The notes below the pieces were generated by a model that was not told where the DNA came from, did not search any database, and saw only the letters and a list, made by a program, of their open reading frames with translations. Positions 22,330 through 33,363 of a stretch of DNA of 64,000 nt are shown one piece after another (position 1 is the stretch's first letter; each line of letters starts with the position of its first letter). The stretch is from Lactuca virosa (Eukaryota > Streptophyta > Magnoliopsida > Asterales > Asteraceae): positions 307,523 to 371,522 of the forward strand of contig CAKMRJ010003334.1 of NCBI GenBank assembly GCA_928212115.1, read 5' to 3'. The translations under genes and the position numbers were made by a program.

Positions 22330-22891
22330 CCCTATTTTTATGCTTCTAAACTACTCAAAATGTCTAAAAGGACAGTTTAAATGGGTTGGAGCATGCCATA
22401 CACCAAAAGGTCAATACTTGGGACCAAAATGCTCATGAATCAAGAACTTAGCAAGATCTAAGAAAATCCAAGCCAAGTTTAAAGCTTTATACCTCTTGGA
22501 GGTTGCTAGATAGGTGAAGATCCCAGATTCAAAGTTCCTTTAAGCTTCCAAGGTGGTTCTACTTCCTTCTTTCTCCTTCAAAACCACCAAAAACACACAC
22601 AAGGGTCAAGAATGCTCAAACAAGTGGCTAGGGTTTGCTAAGGTCGTATGGAGGTGTTGAAGGCTGATGAGAGATGAGGTTTGGAGGCCATACATTGATT
22701 AAATAGGGTCCAAACCCTAAAAATTAGGGTTTGTGGCTCACACACGTACGCCCCGCATATGTGAGCCCGCTTCAAATATTACAAAAATGCTACTATGGGC
22801 TATTTTGCAAGCTTTCTCACGCACAAGGGCTAAAATGCAATAATTGTACATACTGTTAAAATTGAAAATACCTCGTCATCGGAATGTTACA
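22330..22891 (-). mobile_element. 5' LTR of element L, upstream (U3/R) part
   Basis: On the minus strand the LTR starts TGTAACATTCC at 22891 and runs to the insertion point of element E. A promoter-like CCCTATTTAAT lies at about 22698-22708 and GTACGC-type words near 22745. Together with 12749-13857 the LTR is about 1671 bp. Confidence 0.72.
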
Positions 22892-23190
22892 TTGATTCAA
22901 GGCGGGGCCTGATGTATGTATGTATGTATGATATGTGGTGTTTTGGGAAACTCAATAAGCTTTGTGCTTACAGTTTTATGGTTATGCTTTTAGGTACTCC
23001 ATTTTGAAAGGGATGAGCCCGACTTGATCGCATCGCATCCACCTATGTTTCCGCACTTTATGATTTTGGGATTGTACTCTTATAACTATTTTTACTATGA
23101 TATACTTTTTGAATGGTTGAAAGGATAAATGGTGTTTATGGTTAAATTAAAAAAAATACATTTTTACCTTATAATTTTTGGGATGTTACA
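22892..23190 (+). mobile_element. LTR stub K (U5 end of a plus-strand Ty3-type LTR)
   Basis: The end GGGATGTTACA at 23190 and the upstream motif order (AACTCAATAAGCTTTGTGCTT, then GGTACTCC, then a GATCG-like word) match the R/U5 parts of the other Ty3 LTRs here. Its upstream part is missing, and it joins element L at 22891. Confidence 0.5.
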
Positions 23191-23883
23191 ATGCAGTCAT
23201 CTGATTATGTTGTACAAAATGACCATACTTTGATTGATTACAAACGCATTTTAGAAAAACAAAAAGAAAAACTATTATTTTTGTAATAGCATACCGGTGA
23301 ATAAATGTAAGAAATTATATGATAAAAGAGTAGAGCTTTTTTGTGATGGTTTTCTTTTGTAACAAACAATAAGTTTTTTTATTTTAAAAAATTGTATGTT
23401 TAGTGTTGAAGTTTCTTCACCTAAAAGAATATTGTATGTGTAATGATAGTTTTAATTTAAGATTGTTAAATTCTGATGTTCAAAATAGTTTGTATAATTT
23501 GCATAAATAACGTCAAAGCATCTATGTTAAACATATATTAAAAAACTGAAGAAAAAAATTAAAATAAAGAAAATAAAAGTTGACATCTAAAAAAAATAAT
23601 AAAAAACTGAAATAAAAGAAAAAATGAAAAAGAAGCTATATTTAGAATAAAAACACATTAAGAAAAATTAAAAAATAGAGAATAAATATTTTTAAAACTA
23701 TACTAAATTGGTAAACATATTTTCAATAACATTATTTTGGTCAAAAACTCCAATATGGGGTCACACATTAAAAGTCATAAGAGATCTAAAATAAATAATC
23801 AATGCTTATTTGATAAAGTTTGTTATTTATCAACTTAAAATAAATAAAGAAAATAAAAATATTTTATTATGTTCTATTTATTA
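23191..23883. other. AT-rich intergenic DNA
   Basis: I see no gene, no clear terminal repeats and no open frame of note in this stretch. Confidence 0.6.
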
Positions 23884-24039
23884 GGCCATCTACAATAGGA
23901 GTTTAATGGGGAGTTTTAATCTCATTAAACTCAAAATCCCCATTGTGGGAAAATGACTAGGATTCAATAGAATGGTGAGTCCATCCCCATTGAACTTTAT
24001 ACTCTCTCTCCTCTCTCTCTCTCTCACACACACACACAT

Positions 24040-24107
<68 letters not shown>

Positions 24108-24364
24108 TATTTTTTATATCAAGTTAGTAATTTTTAATTTTTAATTAATGTTAATTTTAACTATAGTTTTTGAACTTTTAATTTCATGCTAATTAATTAT
24201 TTAAAAAATAATAATAAGTAAAAAAATGATAAATATGTGACAATCCATTAAATTGTATAGAGTTTAATGAAGTGTAGAGTTTAATAAGTAAAGTTATACA
24301 GAGAGTGAAATATACATGTGTCAATCCATTGAACTCATATGAGTTCAATGCATTGGAGATGACC
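23884..24364. mobile_element. MITE 1, Tourist/PIF-Harbinger-like
   Basis: The terminal inverted repeats are GGCCATCTACAAT and, from the other end, GGTCATCTCCAAT (11 of 13 match). They are flanked by TTA on both sides (23881-23883 and 24365-24367), the 3-bp duplication typical of PIF/Harbinger elements. The 481-bp interior has further inverted copies of GAGTTTAATGGG-like sequence and a compound microsatellite, but no transposase. Confidence 0.78.
24001..24104. repeat. Compound (CT)n(CA)n(TA)n microsatellite
   Basis: Runs of CT, CA and TA follow each other without a break inside MITE 1. Confidence 0.95.
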
Positions 24365-24610
24365 TTAGATTAAAGATATAATCAAAATGGTTTGTGTGGA
24401 TTATATCATAGTTACAATCTATTAATCTCCAACGTTTTCAAAGATATGTACTCTAAACACTTATGATTTCTGATTGTTGTTAAAATAATGTCTAATTGGA
24501 TTTATGGCTAAAGATTATAAAGTATTGATTTGTCAATTCCTCTGTATAAACTATTTTTCTATAACTGTTATTGATTCATCAAACCCCGACAATATGTATG
24601 TATGTACGTG

Positions 24611-24669
<59 letters not shown>

Positions 24670-25412
24670 AAAGGTTTGTATGTATGTATATATGTATGTG
24701 TGCATGTGATGTATGTATCTTGTTGATCATATTATCACAGAAATTATTAAAGCCATGTAAATGAGAAGAGTTTCTATGATCATTGCCTTCATCTTTTAAA
24801 ACTTAAGGAGAAACAAGAAAAATATAGCCTTTTATCCATCAAAGGCCTAGCATGGGCCTATTTTTAGAGCATACTCCGTGAAGATTTGTCTAATTGTATA
24901 TTTTTAGAAAACATCTATAATGCAAAGTTTAACGAGATAGATGAATGAAATGTGATGCATGCTTGACATTTAATGGATTAAACTCAACCATATTGTAACG
25001 CCGTAATGATGTTCAATGGACATTGAGTTAGATGGCCATTAGACTGTTCAGTGGGAGAAAGGAAACTTTTTTAATATAAAATGGTTAACAAATAAATAAT
25101 TTTTAAAATAATTTTATAAATAACTCTTTTGAGTTAGATGTATTATGGATTAAGAGTTTGATTTCTTTTTTTTTTGTCGATTCCAATTAACATTTTTTAT
25201 GCATTTCAGCTTGAAAATGTAAGCATGATCACCAATATTCAGCAAATGTTTATACGACTCAACTATTTGATGAAAGATTTCAGTAACTTATATCAGCATA
25301 TTGTATAATAATCGTTCGTAAATATAATCTATAATCATGTCACTAAATTTATCCTCTCTTCAATCTAGCTCCAATTTATCCTTCCCACCACCAAGCTTTG
25401 CAAACTTCATCG
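24365..25412. other. Intergenic DNA downstream of the MATE gene
   Basis: No gene is visible. It contains an (AT)n run at 24616-24666. A possible degenerate relative of MITE 1 lies at about 24908-25037, with ends resembling AACATCTATAATG and, inverted, GGCCATCTAACTCAATG. The MATE 3' untranslated region must lie near 25200-25412, but I could not place a polyadenylation signal. Confidence 0.5.
24616..24666. repeat. (AT)n microsatellite
   Basis: About 25 AT dinucleotides. Confidence 0.95.
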
Positions 25413-27075
25413 TCATGATACAATGTCCATAGGCAATGAAGACTCATAGACCCTTTCTTGTGCCTTCTTAGCCTATAACCACAAAACAAAAGTTGTGGAT
25501 TTTCAAGTAAGGTGAAATAGGTATGTTGCATTATCATGTAACAACGAATGTACATGCATAATCATGCTAAAAAAATATAATTGTAAATAACCCCTTAATA
25601 CTCGTCTTAGTAGCTTTAATCTTCCTAGGGAGATTTTAGTTTTGTGAAACGGAATCCCACACCTTGAAAAGAGTAAGAAATGTTACCTCTATCTTCCAGT
25701 CTGTACGTATAGTAATGGTCACCAACGAAGCTACTTGGACGATCAATGCACAAATAATCCCGAACCATAATCCCTACATGACATATGGTACTCTTGTGAT
25801 ATTAAATTTATGTAGTGAATATTGATAGCTTAAACCATATACTTTACATTATGTCTATATTAAATACATCTCTAATTAGGAATTGACAATTAAAGAAGTT
25901 GAACAAGAATTGACAACTCGAGAAGTTTACATTACCTTTCCTCCAATATGCAATGTAAAAGCTAGTAAAACAGCTAAAGGGATGCCTACAAGGTAGTATG
26001 ACCCAAGGTTAATGTATGCGCCAATCTTTTGCCAACCACATCCTCGTACAGAACCTACATATCATCATACTCTTTTATAAGGAAGTCGCAATTAGTATGC
26101 ATACACACCTATGTACGTATGTGTTTATGTACGATTTATGAATGTATACATATCATATATACATATATTTATCAAACTTGACAATCTGATTGAAATAAAA
26201 AGACGTTTTAGCGAAAAATATATAGAAAAAAAACCTGAAAGAACACATTGGAGACCATCTATGAAGTTTGATGCTGCTAGAATTGGCATCAAGGATGCTA
26301 CATACTTTACAACTTCGGCCTCACTAGTATATGCATATCCCCATATATTACGGATCAATATCAGAACTGATCCAACCAATATTCCGACTACAACGGCCAC
26401 CACTAGGACAACAATCACTGCCAATCTGGCTGTGCGTGGATGTCCAGCTCCCAACTCGTTTGATACCCGCGTACTATGTATGAACCAGGAGAAAAAAAAT
26501 AACAAGAATGTCTTATAATAAGTCCATGATTTTTTCTAAATGACAAATAAACTTATATATCCATCCATGTTCATAGGGAAATGAGTTAATGATTAGTTGT
26601 TTTTTAAAATATCCATGTTCATAAAGAAATTGGTTACCAGTACATATGCATGTATAAATCGGTAAGAACTCCATTTGTTGCAAATAAATAATGATAAAAT
26701 TTTGGTAACTTTTGTGTATATATATATATAGAAGTAAGTTCAAATAAAAACAGTAAATAGTGTGAGAACGTAAAAACACTATTTTTATGTTATTATTCTG
26801 TAATGAATTTTATATATGTGTATTGTTGAAGTAATTCTAATATAAATATTAACTTTCGATTAGTCATATATTCATTACAATGTTATTATTCTATTATAAA
26901 CTTATATATGTGCATTTTTGTAGTAAATTCTAATTTTAATTTTAACCTTTAACTATTCATTTATTCTTTGTTGAATAATGACATAAAGTTGTCGATACAA
27001 AATTCATTGCAGAATAATAACATAAAAAAGTGTTTTTACGTTCTCACACTATTTACTGTTTTTATTTGAACTGTC

Positions 27076-27163
<88 letters not shown>

Positions 27164-27333
27164 TGATAAAAATTTCATTCTATTACATAAATTAGTAAAA
27201 GCAAAATATTATTATAGAAAAAAAAAACGCACCTAACAGCACCACTTAATCCAAAAGGAATCATCCACACCACTGCTGCCGTATTAAGACTGTAGAAATC
27301 AACAAAGTAAATAATTCATTTAATTAATTAGTG

Positions 27334-27389
<56 letters not shown>

Positions 27390-28893
27390 GAATTAATTGT
27401 CAAAAGAAACGGTTGTGATGGAAGTAAATAATATATATATAAACGAATTAATTGTCAAAAGAAACGGTTGTGATGGAAGTAAGTAAATAGTAAATCATAT
27501 TATATGAATAGACTATGACGCATAAGGGCCTATAGAATATTTTGATGTCCACCAGTGAATAAACAAATTAATTAATACTTGTGGCCATTTACCAAATTGA
27601 AAGCACCGAGGTCTCCAATTTAGGATTTGGAAGAAGCCCGGAAAGCAGAACAATCAGCTCAAATGACCACATCTCCAAGCTGCATTTATAACATTGTAAA
27701 CCCATTTCAAATTCATTATAACCGTAGACAAACTATAACAAAATTAGTTAGTTTAGATAGAAAAATATCTCACCATACCATAACCGCCGAAGGTATTGCG
27801 AGCTTGATAAAAGGGAGGATACCATGGATCGCTTCTCTAGAGAACCCAGTCCAAGTTTTGACACAAGAAGATGAAAACTTGACATAAAGTGCTAATAAAA
27901 TGACGTTGTTCCAATACGATATGGAATTAGCCAATGCAGCCCCTTTGGTACCAAGGCCAGATTTGAACACCAAAAGCCAACAAATCAACACATGTAACAA
28001 AGTGGCAATCCCTGAGCTCACCATCATGGGGAACACAATGTTTTGTGTTTGTAGAAATCTTACAAGACATTGGAGGAGGCCATAAGCGAAAAGGCTTGGA
28101 AGCATGAACTGAGCATACACTCCAGCCTCTCTAGATATGTCCGGGTCTTGACCCACGGCTTTTAGGATGGACCCTGTGTTGAGCCATATAAGAGCTACGG
28201 GTATGCTGACTAACATAAGTATCACCATTGCTCTCTGCATGTATATGCCTAGCATATGGTACTGCTTTGCTCCATACGATTGACCACATAGCGTATCTAA
28301 CGCACATGCCATTCCCATCTGTTCAAACCACGCATGTACAACAATATTTCACTTCAAATCAACTTATTTTAGATAAAGAATTCGCTAAAGAGTTTAAAGC
28401 AATAGCGACAGATTTGCCAACATAGCAACAGACGTAGCGACAGTATGAGTGAAATGACTGAAATCAGTCTCTAATTCATGGGTCGATTTTTAGCGAAAAA
28501 ATATCCGGTTGCTTGCTCATGTCAGATTTTCTAGTGTATTGATCATAATAGACTACGAAACGAAACTTAGGACTAGTTGTAGTAAACGGGAGTTGCAAGT
28601 ATTTAGAGGAAGATGCTTACAAATAAACTGAAACCAGTGACACTAGCGAAGGAGGTAGCCATGGAAGCACCAGAGAGAGACAACTCTCCAAGATGACCAA
28701 CGAACATGATCGAAATGAGGTTCAGAGAATACTGTAGGAGGGAGACACATATGAGAGGGCCTGCCAACCATAACTGCTTCTTCATTTCCTCAAACACACC
28801 ATCTCCATCTCCATCTCCATCTCCATCTCCATCTTCTTGTGATATAATACTAATTAGAGGTGACTTGATGTGATCCTCATCTTCTCTCCACAT
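25413..28893 (-). CDS. MATE efflux transporter (DETOXIFICATION/DTX family), 8 exons
   Basis: MATE proteins export organic compounds or toxins, usually by cation antiport, across the plasma membrane or tonoplast. Minus-strand exons: 28893-28621, 28318-27774, 27679-27593, 27289-27233, 26473-26235, 26054-25936, 25773-25687 and 25472-25413. All introns are GT..AG, phases agree, and the total is 1467 bp or 488 residues plus TGA, a normal family length. Residues 35-55 (MKKQLWLAGPLICVSLLQYS) begin the first of about 12 membrane segments. Family blocks include MFVGHLGELSLSGAS, ALDTLCGQSYGAKQYHMLG, LPSLFAYGLLQCLVRFLQTQ, the exon 4/5 joint STRVSNELGAGHP, and RGCGWQKIGAYINLGSYYL. Exon 1 has six Asp-Gly pairs from a hexamer repeat. 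It is the only intact host gene seen. The substrate cannot be told from sequence. MITEs lie in intron 4 and the promoter. Confidence 0.93.
26731..27078. mobile_element. MITE 2 with long terminal inverted repeats, in MATE intron 4
   Basis: The left end and the reverse complement of the right end match for about 70 bases (AGTTCAAATAAAAACAGTAA, then TAGTGTGAGAACGTAAAAAC, and further). Only the outermost few bases differ. TA runs flank both sides, so the target duplication is hidden in (TA)n. The length is about 348 bp and there is no coding sequence. Long TIRs and an AT-rich target suggest a Mutator-like MITE; this is an inference. Confidence 0.78.
27079..27159. repeat. (TA)n(GA)n microsatellite in MATE intron 4
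   Basis: About 25 TA units are followed by about 15 GA units, directly beside MITE 2. Confidence 0.95.
27335..27386. repeat. (AT)n microsatellite in MATE intron 3
   Basis: About 25 AT dinucleotides within the 303-bp intron 27290-27592. Confidence 0.95.
27386..27480. repeat. Tandem duplication, 55-bp period, in MATE intron 3
   Basis: AAACGAATTAATTGTCAAAA and the following bases occur at 27386 and again at 27441, identical over 40 bases. The first copy ends in a short AT run. Confidence 0.9.
28801..28830. repeat. Coding hexamer repeat (ATCTCC)5 in MATE exon 1
   Basis: Five perfect copies encode alternating Gly and Asp on the minus strand, in the cytosolic N-terminal tail. The repeat keeps frame at any copy number. 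Confidence 0.93.
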
Positions 28894-28953
28894 TTTATCA
28901 GTAATATAGGTGTGCGGATACAGAGTGATACAAATTTGTCTTTCATTACTTTC

Positions 28954-28961
28954 CTTTTATA
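28954..28961 (-). promoter_or_regulatory. TATA box of the MATE gene
   Basis: TATAAAAG on the minus strand lies about 61 bases upstream of the ATG. This predicts a short 5' untranslated region of roughly 30 bases. MITE 3 starts 107 bases further upstream. Confidence 0.65.
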
Positions 28962-29067
28962 CCGATAAAAATTCGGAGGATAACTTCAATTAAATTTATG
29001 TATCTAAAAATCTGGCGTTTAAAAGTCAAGTCACCCCTAAATTACTTGAAAATAGTATTTTTTGTAA

Positions 29068-29229
29068 GAAAAATTAAATATCCTCCTGCCTTTTAATCCT
29101 ATCAATCCTCCTACCCATTTAAATGATGACATATGTCATATTTGTATCCTAAAAATATCATTAAATTTCATCATTTTATTGGGTATTAGGATATGTAGCA
29201 AAAAAAAATAGGAGGATATTTAATTTCTC
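29068..29229. mobile_element. MITE 3, 162 bp, in the MATE promoter
   Basis: The terminal inverted repeats are GAAAAATTAAATATCCTCCT and, from the other end, GAGAAATTAAATATCCTCCT (19 of 20). They are flanked by the direct repeat TTTTTTGTAA on both sides (29058-29067 and 29230-29239). A 9-10-bp target duplication is typical of Mutator-like elements. There is no coding sequence. Confidence 0.85.
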
Positions 29230-29239
29230 TTTTTTGTAA

Positions 29240-29820
29240 TCATATTAATTATAATTTGGGAAGTGAAAAAAACAAGAAAATATAGGTAGCAAAACTCAAC
29301 TTGTTTTGTGCCAACTATTCGCATTCATTCTTTTTACACTGTGAACACATTGAGTAACTCGTTTTGATGAAAAATGTAAGACTGAGGCAGTTTACACTCT
29401 ATTAATTTTTTCCAGCTACTTATCGAACTCTATAAACTAGATTATGACCCGCATAAAACTCGGAGGAACATATAGAAAAATACATATAAAGTTATAAAAA
29501 ACCGACACAATAAATAAATAAATAAAGATAAAATAATATAAAGAGAGTTTGTTTTATTGGTTATATTGAAATGTCTAAAAAAATACAATAAATATATGAA
29601 AAATAAATAAATAAATAAATGCATGAATATGTATAATCGTTGAAAAACTTCTTTGAAAACAAAATTTTTTGTTTTATTAGTTGGACGACATTTCTCGTCA
29701 CATAAGTTCTCTTTTTAGTTGATTTATCTTTCATTTTTCATTTTCATTTAAGTTTTTTTTTTTCGGAATTAAACGAAAGGAAAAACAACATAATTTCGTT
29801 ATATGAAAAAAAAATGGAAG
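29240..29820. other. AT-rich intergenic DNA
   Basis: No gene or clear repeat is seen apart from short A/T runs and AAATA repeats near 29510-29620. Confidence 0.6.
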
Positions 29821-30280
29821 TATAAGTCTATAATTGATATAAAACCCAACAATGATAGTTCATAACATTGACCTAACTCATATAATTTTTAAGAAGTTAT
29901 TTTTAGAAACTGATTAATTGATTAATTTTTATATAATTAGGCAAAAATCTAATTCAAGAACCAAACATCGTAAAACCAAATTACTTAGGGAAGCTTCTTG
30001 ACTTTAGTTATATTTTTATAAATGTGAAGACTAAGATGATTTTTGCAATTGTGTAATTTTAAACATAGTATCATATTTAACTAGTTTCCTTTTAGAAGTT
30101 AGTTTTTTTAGATTTTTTTTGGCAAATAGTTATTTGAGAAAACATATCATACCGAAAATTACATGTAACACATCAAAAACTATTATTTTCATTAAGCAAC
30201 GGACACATATAGTTATATAAGCGGCAACAATAAATAGTTCTCTTTAGAAAAATATTATATTTCAAACAACACAACATATA
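29821..30280 (+). repeat. Duplicated block, copy 1
   Basis: It is similar along its length to 30461-31003, in the same orientation, including AACATTGACCTAACTC and CAAGAACCAAACATCGTAAA. It lacks about 80 bases present in copy 2. It has no recognisable coding potential. Confidence 0.88.
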
Positions 30281-30460
30281 GAAAAATATGATTTTCCGTT
30301 AAGCTATCTATAATATATATACACAATTATGTTTAACATTTGTTTTGATGTGTGTTTAGAATCTATTGATTGAATGTGAACAAATTAAAAGAGTATTCAT
30401 AACTAAAATTCTACTTGTTATATGAAGTAGGTTATATAGATTATAACAAACTGATATAAG

Positions 30461-31003
30461 TATAAGACTATAATTGATATAAAACGCAACAACGATAGTT
30501 CGTAACATTGACCTAACTCGTATAATTTTTTAGATGTTATTTTTAGAAACTGATTATTTGATTAATTTTTATATAATTAGGGAAATTTCAATTAAATTAT
30601 TGGTCCATATTTGTTTTTCGTTCGACAAGTCCTTTTCTTTCGAATCTGTAAATTCTTTTCAAAAATCTAATTCAAGAACCAAACATCGTAAAACCAAATT
30701 ACTTAGGGAAGCTTCTTGACTTTAGTTAGATTATTATAAATGTAAAGAATAAGATGATTTTTGCAATTGTGTAATGTTAAAACATAGTGTCATATTTAAC
30801 ATGTTTCCTTTTAGAAATTAGTTTTTTAAGAACTGTTTTTTCGGCAACTAGTTATTTGAGAAAACATGTCATACCGAAAATTATATGTAACACATTAAAA
30901 AAATATTATTTTCATTAAGCAACAGACACATATAGTTATATAAACGGCAACAATAAATAATTCTTTTTTGAAAAATATCATATTTCAAACAACACAACAT
31001 ATA
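30461..31003 (+). repeat. Duplicated block, copy 2
   Basis: This is the direct repeat of 29821-30280, with an extra segment at about 30583-30660 (GGTCCATATTTGTTTTTCGT and following). The two copies are about 180 bases apart. The origin is unknown. Confidence 0.88.
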
Positions 31004-31269
31004 AATTCAAATAATCGATATCTACCGGGTTGGATTCAAATAAATGGGATAAATGTCACCTAACCATTTATTGGTTTTTGCAACTTGGATCCTAGACTTT
31101 GATAATTAATGTTTTTGGAAACTAAAAGGGTATTAATTATTAAAGAGCTTAGATATTGAAAATACTAAATGAATTTTGTTAAAATTTTGTAGACAAATAA
31201 TCCATTCTCATTACCATGAATTGTCATTTTATTTAATGACTTAATGAAACAATAAAATTCAATAGATAC

Positions 31270-31790
31270 AACTTTAATGAATGTGTTCATGTCTTGAGAG
31301 ATAATCTCATAACATATGTGAAATTGTATACACTTAAATGTCCTAGTCCTGAACTATTTGCTTTGAGCAATTGACCTGAACATGACACCTGGTAAAGGCA
31401 TCACTATGATGCTAAATATGTTTCTAAACATCAAACTAGAAATAGTTATTGCCGACTTCCAAGAAGTCTTGAATAATTTAGATATATATCCGATGATATA
31501 CCAGGTTAAGCAATATTCCAATAATACAATGAAATTTTGTTTTAAACTAGTTCAAACATTTGGAATAGTGAAAGGATAAAAGAGTCACCTTATGTGATCT
31601 AAGATGCCCATGTTTTATGGACTGGACACCTTTAAGCCCAAGAAATCGAAGAAGGCCCACATTGATGGATCTTGTTTCTACTATGGAGAAATCAGACAAT
31701 GGAAGAGGAATTGCGCCTCTTATTTGGAAAGAAAGTTTGGAAGAGACTAGTACTTTAGGCATCTACTAGATAGAACTCATACTTTTCATA
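31270..31790 (+). pseudogene. Ty1/Copia gag relic
   Basis: Short frames in several phases resemble a Ty1 gag C-terminus. Around 31667-31720 the sequence reads GSCFYYGEIRQWKRNC, a zinc knuckle in which the second cysteine has become tyrosine and the histidine glutamine. Upstream HVLRDNLITYVK-like sequence fits the preceding gag helix. No LTR is associated. It is an old, isolated fragment. Confidence 0.5.
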
Positions 31791-32191
31791 TACACTTAAG
31801 TATTTGGTACTTAAATGTTAATGTAACACCCTGTTTATTTAATAAATAAATAGACGAATTAATAAATGAATAATAGCCCTAAAAGCGGAATAGTGTAGCA
31901 AGGAGTTAGTTTTGGGGGTTAAAAAGTTATAATTGAAAGTTGAGAGAGTTAAATGGTAAATTTCGGACTCAATTTGTAAAGAGTGTTGAAGGCTGGGGTT
32001 AAAAGGGTAACATATGAACTTTATTTGAGAATAATTTGTAAATAAGGGGTTGAATGGTAACTGCTGGACTTAAAATGAAAGGAATTAATGGAGAAGGGGT
32101 GTAATGGGTAATTATGGGAGCTATTTCGAAATTATTTTTGGAAGGAGGGGCCATAGTTTCCATTATGGGAATGAGTTTGGTTGGAGCCAGG

Positions 32192-32198
32192 TATAAAA
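32192..32198 (+). promoter_or_regulatory. TATA box in the LTR of element H
   Basis: TATAAAA is followed 20-30 bases later by CCCTAACCCTAG, a plausible transcription start region. Confidence 0.6.
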
Positions 32199-33012
32199 CA
32201 CTCCCGTAACCCTAACCCTAGAGCCATGCTATCCAGCCGCCACCCTCTCCATCTTTAACCTCCGGCCGCCATCTCCCTGTTGTGCTCGACCCACCGGTGT
32301 CTCCGTCGACGGCGAAGACGTGAACGACGTAGCAGTTGTCGGGAGGAACCGCCAAGATCAAGGAGATGATGCCAAACCCTAGCCGCCGCCATCGGTTGAA
32401 GACTGCCACATCGTCCGCTGCCGCATCCGCTGCCGGAGAAGAGTAAGGACCGACGGAGGGGGGGCGCTGAAGCCATTTGGTGAAGCCTGGAGTGTTGGAG
32501 CGCCGCTGTTGTCGTCACAAAACCCTCCCCTCTCTGGTTCGTTACTGCATTGCCGCCTTTAACCACCGTCATGGCCGTTAGGGCTTATGTACCTCCCGGT
32601 ACCTGCTTGAGTTAGCGTAAGCGGCTCGTAAGACCAAGGAGTTTTCTTGCGACGTGGAGAGGATGACCTCGCTCTCGTTCCCGTTCCATCCAGATCATCA
32701 TTCTGGTCAACATATCCAGACTTCCGGCTCGGTGCAGCCTGCTATCATGCGCCTGATGCTCAGAGATGCCATGCTCCGGCTCCGTAACAATGGAAAACCA
32801 AGGATGAAGCTAGAATGTGGAGTACGGACTTATCATGCTTCCCAATTCCACTAGCATAAAAGAGTTTATTCAACTCCTGAGAGATTCTAGAGTTCCTGAG
32901 CTACCCCCCGCTGTCGTCACAGCGCACCATCGGATGGGTTGTCGCGTCCGGATTTCCAAGCAAGGATTACCGATGTCGTTGCTGTTTGATTGAGAAATAA
33001 AAGAAGCCACTG

Positions 33013-33363
33013 CCACCACCGTGAGGTGGTGGCTGTCATCATAAAAGTATTGCTGCCGCCGCCACTGCCATCCCAAGACTGTCGCTGTTACCGCCTTGAG
33101 CCACCAGGTGGGTGGCTGGAGTGTTGTATGCAGTCTGAAGTATATATGTGTGTTTTTGTCAAACTGAAAAGTCGAGTACGGCCACCACCACCACTGTGAG
33201 GTGGTGGCTGCCGCCACGCGCCACCGCCGGCCGCCATAGGGTGGTTGCGTGTGTGTGTGTTTATTGTGTTTAGTGTATTTAATTTGGAATTAAAGCCTTG
33301 TAAAATGTAATCAGAAAGTGGATTAATGAAAAGAAAACTAAAACCACCACCGTAGGGTGGTGG
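33013..33363. repeat. Three hairpin repeats in the LTR of element H
   Basis: The structure CCACCACC-4 nt-GGTGGTGG occurs at 33013-33032, 33188-33207 (one mismatch) and 33344-33363. Each has 8-bp arms and a GTGA or GTAG loop, and each is followed by GCTG. Confidence 0.85.

Noticed and set aside
26125..26505. A 126-codon minus-strand frame as a separate small membrane protein
   Set aside because: It is exon 5 of the MATE gene (26473-26235) plus unspliced intron sequence on both sides; splice sites and phase agree with the full gene.
27030..27236. Open frame with long Ile-Tyr and Glu-Arg runs
   Set aside because: Translation of a (TA)n(GA)n microsatellite.
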